DNA from: Bacteroidetes bacterium CG2_30_33_31
GTDB taxonomy: Bacteria > Bacteroidota > Bacteroidia > Bacteroidales > UBA1556
Length of the DNA: 64,000 nt
Reading direction: 5' to 3'
Assembly: GCA_001872625.1 (NCBI GenBank)
Contig: MNXP01000043.1
Coordinates: forward strand, 28,929-92,928
Part shown: positions 10,536-20,876 of the stretch, piece after piece
Layout of the letters: every line of letters starts with the position of its first letter
How positions within the stretch are numbered: the stretch's first letter is position 1
The notes under the pieces: generated by a model
What the model was told of the DNA's origin: nothing
The model's input: only the letters and a program-made list of their open reading frames with translations
Database searches by the model: none
Program-made: the position numbers and the translations under genes

Positions 10536-12725
10536 ATGGCAACTTTACGATTTAAAGCATTGGAAGATGTGGTTCATAGAAAACCAGTTCAATTTAATTA
10601 TGTCGAAACTAAAACTTCTGACTATTTTGGCATCAATGTTTTTAACAGAAATAAGATGCAGCAATATCTTTCTGCTGAGGCCTTTGAAATGGTTGAACAA
10701 GCGAGTATTAAAGGGACTCGTGTAGATCGAAAACTTGCAAATCAAGTGGCATTGGGCATGAAGGCATGGGCAATTGAAAAAGGTGCAACACATTATACCC
10801 ATTGGTTTCATCCACTTAATGGGTCAACAGCTGAAAAACATGATGCATTTTTTGAGCCCACAGAAGATGGTGGAGCAATTGAGAATTTTTCTGGAACTCT
10901 ATTAGTTCAGCAAGAACCTGATGCTTCAAGTTTTCCAAGTGGAGGTATTAGAAATACATTTGAAGCTCGAGGTTATACAGCCTGGGATCCCTCTTCGCCC
11001 GCTTTTATTCTCGACAATACCCTTTGCATTCCTACTATATTTGTTTCCTACACTGGCGAAGCACTCGATTTCAAAACTCCTTTACTAAAATCTAATGTTG
11101 CTCTCGATATAGCTGCTCAGTCAGTCTGTCAATTCTTTTCAAAAGATATTACAAAAGTTATTGCCACACTCGGCTGGGAGCAAGAATATTTTTTAATAGA
11201 CGAGGCTCTTTTTAATGCTCGCCCTGACTTAATGCTCACTGGCAGAACTCTTATGGGACATTCTGCTTCAAAAGATCAACAACTTGAGGATCATTACTTT
11301 GGCGCTATTCCAGAAAGAGTAACTGCATATATGAAGGATTTTGAAAAAGAAGCCTTAAAGTTAGGAATACCTGTAAAAACTCGCCATAATGAGGTTGCTC
11401 CCAATCAATTTGAATGTGCTCCAGTTTTTGAGGAAGCTAATTTGGCAGTTGATCATAATATGTTGCTAATGAGTATTATGAATAAAACAGCAAGAAAACA
11501 TAACTTTAAAGTTTTATTTCATGAGAAACCATTTGCTGGAATAAATGGCTCAGGCAAGCATAATAATTGGAGTATGCAAACCAATACTGGAGTAAATTTA
11601 TTATCTCCTGGTAAAAATCCTAAATCAAATTTGAGGTTTCTTACATTTGTAATCAATACTTTGAAGGCAGTACACGAGCATTCAGATTTACTAAGAGCTT
11701 CAATATTAACTTATGGAAACACTCATAGATTGGGAGCCAATGAAGCTCCACCTGCTATTGTATCTGTTTTTCTTGGCTCTCATATCAACAAAATGATAGA
11801 TAAAATTGAGAAAAGTGTAAGTGATAAGTCTATGACTCCAGATGAAAAAGCTGCTTTGAAGTTGGATATAGGTAAAATTCCAGAAATTTTACTTGATAAT
11901 ACAGATCGCAATAGAACTTCACCCTTTGCATTTACTGGAAATAGATTTGAATTTAGAGCTGTTGGCTCAAGTGCAAATTGTGCTTCGCCAATGATTACGC
12001 TTAATACAATTATGGCTAATCAATTAAACGAATTCTATAAGGAAGTTAATGAAATAATTGATTCTGGAGTTAAGAAAGACGAGGCGATTTTTAGGGTTTT
12101 GAGGAAATATATAAAAAGCTCGCGCAAAGTAGTATTTGAAGGTAATGGATATTCGAAAGAATGGATAGAAGAAGCTGCAAAGCGTGGCTTGTCAAATGTT
12201 ACATCTGTTCCAGAATCTCTTAAAGCATTTATAAGTAAAAAATCGATTGATTTAATGGAAAGAAATCATGTATTAAGCAAAAGAGAATTGGATGCTCGTT
12301 ATGAAATCAGGCTTAATGTTTTTCAAAAGAAGATTCAAATTGAGTCGAGAGTTATAGGAGATTTGGCTATTAATCATATTATTCCAACGGCCATAAAATA
12401 TCAGAATGTGCTTGTAGAAAATGTGAGAGGCATGAGAGATTTGCTTAATACTGGAGAATTTAATAGACAAGCTGGCTTGCAATTAGAAACTTTAAAGGAA
12501 ATTTCAGGTCATATATCTTCAATAAAGGAAAAAGTTGATGCTATGGTTTTAGCTCGAAAAAATGTAAATGTAATAGAAGATATCATTGATTTGGCAACTG
12601 CCTACAATAATGAAGTCTTGCCATATATCGAATCTATTCGATATCATATTGACAGATTGGAACTTATTGTTGATGATGAAATTTGGCCATTGCCAAAATA
12701 TCGTGAACTTCTATTTGTCTCCTAA
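10536..12725 (+). CDS. glnN: Glutamine synthetase type III
   Basis: 729 aa; HNEVAPNQFECAPVFEEANLAVDHN, HEKPFAGINGSGKHNNWSM, NRTSPFAFTGNRFEFRAVGSS. Confidence 0.97.
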   Translation: MATLRFKALEDVVHRKPVQFNYVETKTSDYFGINVFNRNKMQQYLSAEAFEMVEQASIKGTRVDRKLANQVALGMKAWAIEKGATHYTHWFHPLNGSTAEKHDAFFEPTEDGGAIENFSGTLLVQQEPDASSFPSGGIRNTFEARGYTAWDPSSPAFILDNTLCIPTIFVSYTGEALDFKTPLLKSNVALDIAAQSVCQFFSKDITKVIATLGWEQEYFLIDEALFNARPDLMLTGRTLMGHSASKDQQLEDHYFGAIPERVTAYMKDFEKEALKLGIPVKTRHNEVAPNQFECAPVFEEANLAVDHNMLLMSIMNKTARKHNFKVLFHEKPFAGINGSGKHNNWSMQTNTGVNLLSPGKNPKSNLRFLTFVINTLKAVHEHSDLLRASILTYGNTHRLGANEAPPAIVSVFLGSHINKMIDKIEKSVSDKSMTPDEKAALKLDIGKIPEILLDNTDRNRTSPFAFTGNRFEFRAVGSSANCASPMITLNTIMANQLNEFYKEVNEIIDSGVKKDEAIFRVLRKYIKSSRKVVFEGNGYSKEWIEEAAKRGLSNVTSVPESLKAFISKKSIDLMERNHVLSKRELDARYEIRLNVFQKKIQIESRVIGDLAINHIIPTAIKYQNVLVENVRGMRDLLNTGEFNRQAGLQLETLKEISGHISSIKEKVDAMVLARKNVNVIEDIIDLATAYNNEVLPYIESIRYHIDRLELIVDDEIWPLPKYRELLFVS

Positions 12726-12736
12726 TGGAATTGCAA

Positions 12737-12773
12737 AAAAGGATAATTGAATCTAATTCAATTATCCTTTTTT
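12737..12773. terminator. Bidirectional terminator between convergent glnN and lptC-like gene
   Basis: AAGGATAATTGAA-tcta-(A)TTCAATTATCCTT flanked by A-run and T-run. Confidence 0.8.
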
Positions 12774-13336
12774 TATTTGCCCAAATCTCCAGCATCTATT
12801 TCACCATGAGGATGCATTATCTGCCAGTTATTCATGGTTTCATCAGCGGTCATACCTTCGCCAAAAATAATTTTATCTACACTCACAACTTTCACTGGCT
12901 TGTTAGTATAAATTTTTCGATTATCTTGATCCCACAATAATTCTTCGGTATATAATTTTTCACCATCAGTGTTGGTTGCTACAACATTATATTTTACAAT
13001 AATAGTTCTTCGTGTAATGTTGTTTATTGCATAATTAGCTTTTAAAGAAGATGTTATATGTCCTGTAGTATCGTAAAATATTATATCAATACCTTTTGGC
13101 ATTTCCACTTGTTGATTATCGCCAAGATAGTTATCTACCTGTGGACTTTTAATTGAAATCCTAATTCTTCCAGAATCTGTAATCAAACTTTCTACGTTAT
13201 AAGATGATTCAATAGGAACAGACTCATTAAATTTCAATGAATTAACTACACTGATGTCATTTTCGCAAGAAAAAAACACTATCCCTAAGAAAATAAGAAT
13301 AGTGCTCGATTTCAATATTTTAATACAATTAATCAA
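12773..13336 (-). CDS. LptC-like LPS export lipoprotein
   Basis: Lipobox FFSC; RISIKSPQVDNY..., SSLKANYAINNITRRTIIVKYNVVATNTDGEKLYTEELLWDQDNRKIYTNKPVKVV is LptC-like. Confidence 0.82.
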   Translation of the reverse strand: MINCIKILKSSTILIFLGIVFFSCENDISVVNSLKFNESVPIESSYNVESLITDSGRIRISIKSPQVDNYLGDNQQVEMPKGIDIIFYDTTGHITSSLKANYAINNITRRTIIVKYNVVATNTDGEKLYTEELLWDQDNRKIYTNKPVKVVSVDKIIFGEGMTADETMNNWQIMHPHGEIDAGDLGK

Positions 13337-13345
13337 TTATGATGA

Positions 13346-14746
13346 TTAATTTCTTATTCTAACAGTGGTTGTTTCATTAATCCAACATTCAACTTGATAA
13401 GTACTGCCTAAGGCAAGGTTTCTCATAAATATTTCTTGTTGAGTAGGAAAGCTTCTCTTGATTCTTGCCAAATTATTTAGTGCAGCATTTTTAACCTTTG
13501 GGTCTTTGGCTATAGAAGCTGCTTGAGCAAATTTATCTGCAGCAGCCCAATAGCTTACAGCAAGGTCTTTGAATTTACAATCACCAGCACTTTTTACGTA
13601 TAAATCACCAATGATTATGTATGCATAGGCTTCATTTGGTCGATATTTCAATACTTTTAAAGCTGCATTGCGTGAATTGGTGAATTGATTCAGTGTTTTA
13701 TAAACATCGGCAAGCAATAAATATGAGTCTGCTTTTCTCTCTGACATTGAATCAGGAAATAATTCAGTAGCAGATTGTAAATAATTTTTAGCATTTTCAT
13801 ATATGCCTTTTTCCATTGACATTTTTCCTAAGGAATATGCTGTGGCTGCCGTTGGTGCAATTTTGTGAACTTGAACTAAAGCTTTATAATATAAGGCAAC
13901 ATTGGTACATTTGCGCAATTCGAAAATTCGTACAAGATTTCTTGCAAGAATTGTATCTGAAGGATTAGCATCAAATTTTGGTTCAAATACTTTTACTAAT
14001 TTATCACAAGTGGCTATCTGAACCATTATGCTCTCAATATTATCGCTAACTGATTTGTATTTTTTTGCTTCTTCTGGCACCAAATTATTAGTGTTATATT
14101 GCAATATATCATAAACTTTCATATAAGTTTCAAACACCAAATCAATATCACAATGAGCATCTTTCCAATATTTTACTGTCGAAATAAAATATCCATAAAG
14201 TACAGTTGGCTCAGATTTATCTTGCATCAATTCAAAAGATTTCTTGAATAATGGATAAAACTGATTCGATGAATCTTTGTGATATTTATATAAATCAACT
14301 GCCTGACGTCCAATTATATAACCAACTGGATATTTTTTGTTGTTTGGGAAATATTCTATTCGTCTTTCATAAACCATCATAAGCGTATCTACATAAGCAT
14401 CCATAAGTGTAGAATCTTTTAGGTTCTTAATGATATTTGAAACCATTATTACACCTCTATTGTAAAGATTTTGGCTCGACATTGGGCACTCCAAAAAACA
14501 ATATCGCCAATATTTATAAGCTGAATTTGCTAAATCATTATTTTTATATTTCGAGTCAGACCATTGTTTATAATAGTCGCTGTACAAACTCAAATTGGTA
14601 ACACATTTCGAGCTATCATTGCCATATTTTGAGGATCCGCCATCAGGTATTTGATTAAATTTAAAGGTAATATTAGCTTGAGCTGCATAATTTGAAAATC
14701 CAATTATCAATGCCGTTGCGGCTAAAAAAATCTTTACTTTTTTCAT
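13346..14746 (-). CDS. Exported TPR-repeat protein
   Basis: Signal peptide; repeated TPR-like helices (AATAYSLGKMSMEKGIYENAKNYLQSATELFPD). Confidence 0.7.
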   Translation of the reverse strand: MKKVKIFLAATALIIGFSNYAAQANITFKFNQIPDGGSSKYGNDSSKCVTNLSLYSDYYKQWSDSKYKNNDLANSAYKYWRYCFLECPMSSQNLYNRGVIMVSNIIKNLKDSTLMDAYVDTLMMVYERRIEYFPNNKKYPVGYIIGRQAVDLYKYHKDSSNQFYPLFKKSFELMQDKSEPTVLYGYFISTVKYWKDAHCDIDLVFETYMKVYDILQYNTNNLVPEEAKKYKSVSDNIESIMVQIATCDKLVKVFEPKFDANPSDTILARNLVRIFELRKCTNVALYYKALVQVHKIAPTAATAYSLGKMSMEKGIYENAKNYLQSATELFPDSMSERKADSYLLLADVYKTLNQFTNSRNAALKVLKYRPNEAYAYIIIGDLYVKSAGDCKFKDLAVSYWAAADKFAQAASIAKDPKVKNAALNNLARIKRSFPTQQEIFMRNLALGSTYQVECWINETTTVRIRN

Positions 14747-14787
14747 TGTTTCTAAGTATTAAGTGTTCTATTTAAAATTTTATACTA

Positions 14788-16062
14788 CTATTGATATTTA
14801 AGTTTACTAAACCAATTATTCTTAATCGTTAAACCAAGGAACAATTTTATATAATCCTGTCGAAGAAGTCCATTGGCAGTTGTTCCCATCTGCCCAATTT
14901 CAACACCTACATTCAGGTATGAAAATGTTAGGCTATTCTGTCGAAGTGGAATCGACGAACCAAAACTTATGCCAAGATTATTTATTTTATTTCCGTTTAA
15001 CGCTAAATATGAATCGAAGTATCTGATTCCCAATCTTAAATAAGTTTCATTAATTTTATATGAAGCTCCTAAATTTAAATTCAAACTATTTCTAAAAGAA
15101 TCATTTGAATTGAAAGCCGAGTAATTTTGCCAATTTTTGTAGGTGAAATCAGCGCCCAAGCTCCATTTATTCAATTTGTTAAAAACAAAACCAGCTCCAA
15201 AATACATAGGTAAATTTATTTTGCCTTCTCCACTGTTGATATTTTGTATGGTATCTTTCACATATTGATAACCTGTTGAAGCATCGAGATAAGTTTCGGC
15301 TAAAATTCTACTACTACCTGATATTGACTGATTATTAGAAAATACAGTACCGAAAGTGTAAGAATATTTCTTTGAGACGCCAAAAGTATCTGTATATTGA
15401 AGCCCTAAATCGAAATAAAGTCCTTTTGCGTGTGTGCTATTTGTTATGCGAAATGAATATGCATTGATATTATCAGGCAAATAACTTACACGTTTGTAAT
15501 TAATATTTCCAAATATATATGATGAATTTATACCCAAACTCAAATTTTTCCCAATTTTAAAAGCATTAATCCAGCTAAATCTGTTTAAACCGCCATCACC
15601 TAAATATGAATATTCAATATTGCCTATAGAATCGACATAATCATGAGTCAATACATTGTAACCAACATTGGAATAAGGAGATAGCCCTAAACTTGCACGC
15701 CACCAATTGGTTACTGGAAATGCAACTTTAATATAATCCAAATTAAAATAATTTGAATTTGACTTTGATAAGGCAGAGCTGGTACGTGTGAGATTGCCAG
15801 AGTAACCAGCATCAAATAAAAATGAACCTGAGTCCATTGCAGCTACTGAAGCTGGGTTTTTGCTGTTAATTATAAATGGAGACTGAAGTCCATAGGAAAT
15901 GCCTCCCATCATACGCGAAATTCCACTCTCATTGTTGTAAATATCGCCTATTCCAAATCTTGAATAGGGCGAATTGTTCCTTAATTGTGCAAAGGAATTG
16001 CTAAATGTTGTTAAAGTTATTGCACTTAATAACAGCAGTTTAAACATGTTTACTTTTCTCAT
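14788..16062 (-). CDS. Outer-membrane beta-barrel protein
   Basis: Signal peptide ending NSFAQ; NNSPYSRFGIGD start; alternating aromatic beta-strand pattern; overlaps end of coaX. Confidence 0.7.
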   Translation of the reverse strand: MRKVNMFKLLLLSAITLTTFSNSFAQLRNNSPYSRFGIGDIYNNESGISRMMGGISYGLQSPFIINSKNPASVAAMDSGSFLFDAGYSGNLTRTSSALSKSNSNYFNLDYIKVAFPVTNWWRASLGLSPYSNVGYNVLTHDYVDSIGNIEYSYLGDGGLNRFSWINAFKIGKNLSLGINSSYIFGNINYKRVSYLPDNINAYSFRITNSTHAKGLYFDLGLQYTDTFGVSKKYSYTFGTVFSNNQSISGSSRILAETYLDASTGYQYVKDTIQNINSGEGKINLPMYFGAGFVFNKLNKWSLGADFTYKNWQNYSAFNSNDSFRNSLNLNLGASYKINETYLRLGIRYFDSYLALNGNKINNLGISFGSSIPLRQNSLTFSYLNVGVEIGQMGTTANGLLRQDYIKLFLGLTIKNNWFSKLKYQ

Positions 16063-16771
16063 TAAAATCTAATATTTTGTTCAATCCTCGGATTACAAGA
16101 TTTGGCTCGGCAAAGATGATACTTTTTATGCTTTTTTCAAAATATATCATATCGCCACCTGTCAAAACAATTTTCAAATCGCTAAATTTTTCTTTATATC
16201 TATTTATTATTCCTTCAACCTCGGCAATAGCACCATTCAAAACGCCTGATTTAATTGATGTTGCAGTGTCTTTCCCAATTAAATCAACATCAAAATCATT
16301 TCTCTCTAACGGAAGTTTATCAGTAAAATTATGTAATGATAAAAATCTAATTTTTAGGCCTGGAGAAATACCACCTCCCAAATATTCATTTTTGTTGTTT
16401 ACAAAATCATACTTTATTGCTGTACCACAATCTATTGCAAGCACATTACTATTTGGGAAAAGTGACGATGCTCCTACCGCAGATGCTAATCTATCTTTTC
16501 CTAAGGTAATTGGTGTGAGATATTTATTTACAAGTGGAATTTTAGTAAGATTGCTTAGTTCGATAAAGTTAAAATTATTATTCAACCAAGAATTTATTTC
16601 TGGGATTGGATTTACTACAGAAGATAGAATTACGGAGTCAATTTCTTCGCCTTTAACAAATTGCTTTAAATCTTTGAGGCAAATGTTCTCGAAAGATGAC
16701 ACTGCTATTAAATCATCTTTTATCAGCGCGCATTTCTGAAAACTATTGCCAAAGTCTAATATCAGTTTCAT
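16040..16771 (-). CDS. coaX: Type III pantothenate kinase
   Basis: LILDFGNSFQKCALI, GKDRLASAVGA, AIDCGTAIKYDFV, YLGGGISPGLKIR, GGDMIYF. Confidence 0.93.
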   Translation of the reverse strand: MKLILDFGNSFQKCALIKDDLIAVSSFENICLKDLKQFVKGEEIDSVILSSVVNPIPEINSWLNNNFNFIELSNLTKIPLVNKYLTPITLGKDRLASAVGASSLFPNSNVLAIDCGTAIKYDFVNNKNEYLGGGISPGLKIRFLSLHNFTDKLPLERNDFDVDLIGKDTATSIKSGVLNGAIAEVEGIINRYKEKFSDLKIVLTGGDMIYFEKSIKSIIFAEPNLVIRGLNKILDFNEKSKHV

Positions 16772-16894
16772 GAAATAATAGATTATTTATTTTAATTTAT
16801 TTTAAAACCGACAACTATTAGAAATAATGGCTGAATCAATTTGTATTTATTTGATATCATATAAAGATGTCAATTTCGAGTATGTATAATTTCA

Positions 16895-18571
16895 TTAAAG
16901 TCCAATGATATCAGCACCTTGTTTGAAATAGATATCTTTTGGAATAGTGAGTTTATCGAGTTTAGCTAAATCTTTTTTAAGTTGATTGCTAATCTGAGCA
17001 TATCTTTCAACAAAAGCTTTTGCATGTTCGTAATCTCCATCCCCTTGAAGCTTAATAATCACTTTAGTAAGTTCAGCTGAAGCAATTTCCATTTTATCAA
17101 TATCAATGCTGTAAGTTCCATTTTTATTTCTTGTAAATGCATGGTGTTCAAGAAAATAATTGAAGCTAATCATATTTGCTTTACCGTGAGATGAGGATAT
17201 TCCAAAGCGAATTGAACGTATTATGCCAGCCATAAAGGTAACATAATTTTCCATCAAATCGCCCTTCAATTCGCCCATTTTGTTAAGTTTAGTTACAAGA
17301 TAAAGTCCTAAAATATCTGCTTTACATTCTTCTAAGGCTGAAAATTGTTCTTTAAGCGCAACACGGCAGCTTAAGTCTGGCTTGCCGACAACATTTTTTA
17401 TACCCATTCCATGGGCAACTTCGTGAAACATGGTGTTTGCAAAAAAAGCATCGAAGGAGACATATTTTTTTTGATTTGTAGCTATAAGAGCGTTTGAAAT
17501 TGGTAATAATATTTGGTCAAATTTAGCCTTCATAGCATTTTTCAACTGAAGTTTTCTGGAGCCTTTATTAAGCTGAACTATAGGGTCATTGGGTAGATTT
17601 ATAGCAATGGTTTTAGATGCGGCATTGCAGTCACCAGCATAGAAAACAACATCATAAGCATTTAAATCCACATCTTGACCGGGTGTTTCTTTTTTATAAA
17701 TCTCATCTACTGGCAATTCACGTTGCAACTTCGGTAGAAATTTAGCGAATTTAGCAAGTTTTTCGCTCCAGATTTTATCTTTAAGAAGTAGATAGGCTTC
17801 ATGCGAGGCTTTATAACCATAAAGTTGATCTTCATAGTTTTCTATAGGACCAATAATAAAGTCTATATCACTGTTTTTCATATCCATCCAAGCAATGTCT
17901 GAGGCTTGATAACTGTCAGTAAGCAAGGCTTCAGCTCTAAGATTTAGATATTTTCTTAGACCTTCATTGTTTGTTTTTTCAGCAGCTTTTTTTAGCAATT
18001 CGGCGGCATTTTCAATCTCTTCATTAAATTCATAATGATACCAAATAACTTTTAAAATACCACTTTTATCTCGTCGAATAACGGTATATTGGCTGGTTTT
18101 ATTTGAATCAATTAGAGCATCAAACTCACTCGTAGTCATATCGAAAGGGTAGAAATTTGCTCCTTTTGGTCTTTGCCCAAAACCTGTCAAATATGCAATA
18201 TTACCGTTGAGTCTATCCCAAGGACCATAGTTTATTGATGCAAATTTGCGAAGCTTCTCATCTTTAATTTTTGATAAAAAGTCATTTTTATTTCCATAAG
18301 CTTCTTTCCAAAAAATATCGTCCATTATTTGAGCTGCTTGAAATAATAATTGCAATACATCTTTTTGATTTCTCGATAGATAGTTTATATCAGTCTTCAA
18401 TTCTACTTCAGAATAGTAATTGAAATAATAGGACGAATCTATTAGTGCCAGATTTGCATTTGCAGTATTTGGTTCAACTTTTTGCTCTAATGTTGAGTTC
18501 TGACATGAAGAAGCTCCAATAATTATCATAAAAGTTATATAAACTAATAAATTATATCTTTTCATAACCAA
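16895..18571 (-). CDS. Dipeptidyl-peptidase III-like (M49) zinc peptidase, lipoprotein
   Basis: TMFHEVAHGMGIKN and LEECKADILGLYL motifs; lipobox IGASSC. Confidence 0.82.
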   Translation of the reverse strand: MVMKRYNLLVYITFMIIIGASSCQNSTLEQKVEPNTANANLALIDSSYYFNYYSEVELKTDINYLSRNQKDVLQLLFQAAQIMDDIFWKEAYGNKNDFLSKIKDEKLRKFASINYGPWDRLNGNIAYLTGFGQRPKGANFYPFDMTTSEFDALIDSNKTSQYTVIRRDKSGILKVIWYHYEFNEEIENAAELLKKAAEKTNNEGLRKYLNLRAEALLTDSYQASDIAWMDMKNSDIDFIIGPIENYEDQLYGYKASHEAYLLLKDKIWSEKLAKFAKFLPKLQRELPVDEIYKKETPGQDVDLNAYDVVFYAGDCNAASKTIAINLPNDPIVQLNKGSRKLQLKNAMKAKFDQILLPISNALIATNQKKYVSFDAFFANTMFHEVAHGMGIKNVVGKPDLSCRVALKEQFSALEECKADILGLYLVTKLNKMGELKGDLMENYVTFMAGIIRSIRFGISSSHGKANMISFNYFLEHHAFTRNKNGTYSIDIDKMEIASAELTKVIIKLQGDGDYEHAKAFVERYAQISNQLKKDLAKLDKLTIPKDIYFKQGADIIGL

Positions 18572-18696
18572 ATTTTAGAGTTAAAAAACAAGGGACGGCA
18601 AATATACAAAAAATAGGAATAGAAACATTGAATTATAATAAAATGAATGCGACAGCTTCTATTTTTAGCAGATTTATAAATTTATAAATAGCTAAT

Positions 18697-20028
18697 TTAC
18701 AACTCTTTTTCGGTAAATATTATTCCAAATGATTTCAACTCTTCAAGAATTGGCAAGTAAAGTTCGGGCATAACCGGAGCCGAAACTCCCTTAATTTTAA
18801 CTTTTCCAGTTGCAACTAATTTCGTCGCAATTCCCAAAGGTAGTCCAACTGTTTTTGCCATGGCAGTTAATTTTTTTGATTCACCTTCAACTATCAAAGA
18901 TGATGTTTTAATACGATTTTTACCATTTTTATCAGTGAATTCAAACCTGTGCTGCATCACCAACATGTCTTTATCTTGGTCATCAAGCTGCCATTTGTCT
19001 TCCAGAATTTTTTGCAAAATTACTGCAGGAGTTGCTTTGGCTATTCCTATTTTTTTGTTGCTGAAAAGTTCAAGGAAATTGAATTTATTTATTACATCAT
19101 CATTTACCAAATTCGGCAAATAATTTTTTAATTTTTCTTCAACTTTAACACCTTCCTCAAAAGGCAAAAAGGCATTAAGAAATTCACGATAGGTCATAAG
19201 TTCCGAATTCTCTATTACAAAAGTGTCGTCAGTAATTCCTAATTGCACAAATACATTCCAAGCATTGGCATATCCTGGACGGCGCATTGTTCCTCGAAAT
19301 AAAGTTGGTATATCTTTCAAATTATATGTTTCTCTATAAGATAAAGAATCGCGGTTTGGGTAAATTTCAAAATCGCCATAACCATCTATATGCGTTGTCA
19401 TTAGCCTTCTGAAAAGTTGCCTATAAGGGACGTATTTATACATTCCATTTCTAATAAATTTTGAAATTCCTTGCCCTGCAACAACAACATTTCTAGGATT
19501 CCAAGTGAATTTATAATTCCATGGATTATTGTCGTAAGTTGGAGCAATCAGTCCACCGGTTGAAGAAAAAAATGCGGTAAGTTTTCCCCCGTCTGCTTGA
19601 ATTTCATTTATTACTTTCATTGCTGACATGTGATCAATGCCCGGGTCAACGCCTAACTCGTTGTAAAGTCCGATACCTGCTTCAATGGCTTTTTCATTTA
19701 TGGCTTTCATTTCATTTGAGATATAACTGGCGGTAAGCATGTTTTTCCCAAAAAGTACGCATTTCTCTGCAATCAAATGATGAAACATTGCAGGCATCAT
19801 TGAAACAATGATATCACTTTTTTGAATTTCAGTTTCTAACTGTTGGCTGTCTTTTACGTCAAATTTAAAACTTTTTCCACGCGGATTTCCATTAATTTTT
19901 TCTTCGGCCAACGCCTCATTAAAATCTCCTAAACGAATATTCCAGTCATATTTTTCTGCTCTTTGGAGCAAATAATCTATCATAGAAGTGGCGGAGAGCC
20001 CAGCTCCTAATATGCATATATTTTTCAT
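18697..20028 (-). CDS. Saccharopine dehydrogenase family protein
   Basis: ICILGAGLSATSMIDYL Rossmann motif; ELGVDPGIDHMSAM; NPWNYKFTWNPRNVVVAGQG. Confidence 0.9.
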   Translation of the reverse strand: MKNICILGAGLSATSMIDYLLQRAEKYDWNIRLGDFNEALAEEKINGNPRGKSFKFDVKDSQQLETEIQKSDIIVSMMPAMFHHLIAEKCVLFGKNMLTASYISNEMKAINEKAIEAGIGLYNELGVDPGIDHMSAMKVINEIQADGGKLTAFFSSTGGLIAPTYDNNPWNYKFTWNPRNVVVAGQGISKFIRNGMYKYVPYRQLFRRLMTTHIDGYGDFEIYPNRDSLSYRETYNLKDIPTLFRGTMRRPGYANAWNVFVQLGITDDTFVIENSELMTYREFLNAFLPFEEGVKVEEKLKNYLPNLVNDDVINKFNFLELFSNKKIGIAKATPAVILQKILEDKWQLDDQDKDMLVMQHRFEFTDKNGKNRIKTSSLIVEGESKKLTAMAKTVGLPLGIATKLVATGKVKIKGVSAPVMPELYLPILEELKSFGIIFTEKEL

Positions 20029-20200
20029 AAAATAATTTTTAATTTTTTATAAATATAAATTCTGATTAGAAAAATGAACAATAATAATTGGGCGAAATTA
20101 GAAAGATTTATTTCACTTAATAATATATTATCGTTAAATATCAGTTTTTATAAACTTATAATGTTAAAAAAATAGGTTAAAATTTGTGAAAATATTTTCA

Positions 20201-20224
20201 AAAAAAAACCTCCTATGAGGAGGT
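20201..20224 (-). terminator. Terminator of the flavodoxin gene
   Basis: ACCTCCT-atg-AGGAGGT hairpin; on the minus strand followed by a T-run. Confidence 0.75.
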
Positions 20225-20245
20225 AAGTAATAGTAGGTATATTAA

Positions 20246-20773
20246 TTATATAAATTCTTTTTTTAATATTTCAACCCATCTTGATGTATAATCCTCAAGA
20301 GTTTCTGGCTGGTTGTCTAAGTCTAATACAAGACCAAGGAAATTATTTCCTACTAAAGATTTGCTTTCTTTAAATTCGTAACCAATATTTGGCCAGTTCC
20401 CAACAATTTTAGCTTTATGTTTTACAAAATGTGAATGAATGACTTCAAGGCTATCGGCAAAATTATTTGGGTAATTCACTTGATCTCCGAGTCCAAAAAT
20501 TGCAATCTTTTTCCAATTAAAATCAGCATGATTTTTTTCTAATTCATGCAGCATCACATACCATTTATTGTCTTTGGTGGCGTCTTCCCAATGCGAGGCG
20601 CCAACAGTGGAATTTCCAAAAATAAGAAAGTCATAATCGAATAATTCTTTGTAAGAAATATCTCCAAGACTTTTAATATCAACATTATATGAATCTAATT
20701 TTTCAGCAATTGCTCTTGCTACTTTTTCAACATTTCCTTTTAGAGGCCAATAAAAGATACCTATTTTTTTCAT
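20246..20773 (-). CDS. Flavodoxin
   Basis: GIFYWPLKGNVEKVA, DFLIFGNSTVGASHWEDATKDNKWY, IAIFGLGDQVNYPNNFADS. Confidence 0.92.
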   Translation of the reverse strand: MKKIGIFYWPLKGNVEKVARAIAEKLDSYNVDIKSLGDISYKELFDYDFLIFGNSTVGASHWEDATKDNKWYVMLHELEKNHADFNWKKIAIFGLGDQVNYPNNFADSLEVIHSHFVKHKAKIVGNWPNIGYEFKESKSLVGNNFLGLVLDLDNQPETLEDYTSRWVEILKKEFI

Positions 20774-20876
20774 AATTTATTGTTAAATTTATTAAGTTCT
20801 AATCGCCAAAATTAAAATTATTATTCAATCTTTTCTATTATTATTTCATAAATATTATAGAGACTTTCAAGATAAT

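Noticed and set aside
16077-16739. 220-aa plus-strand ORF
   Set aside because: Fully antisense to coaX, which has clear pantothenate kinase motifs; shadow ORF.
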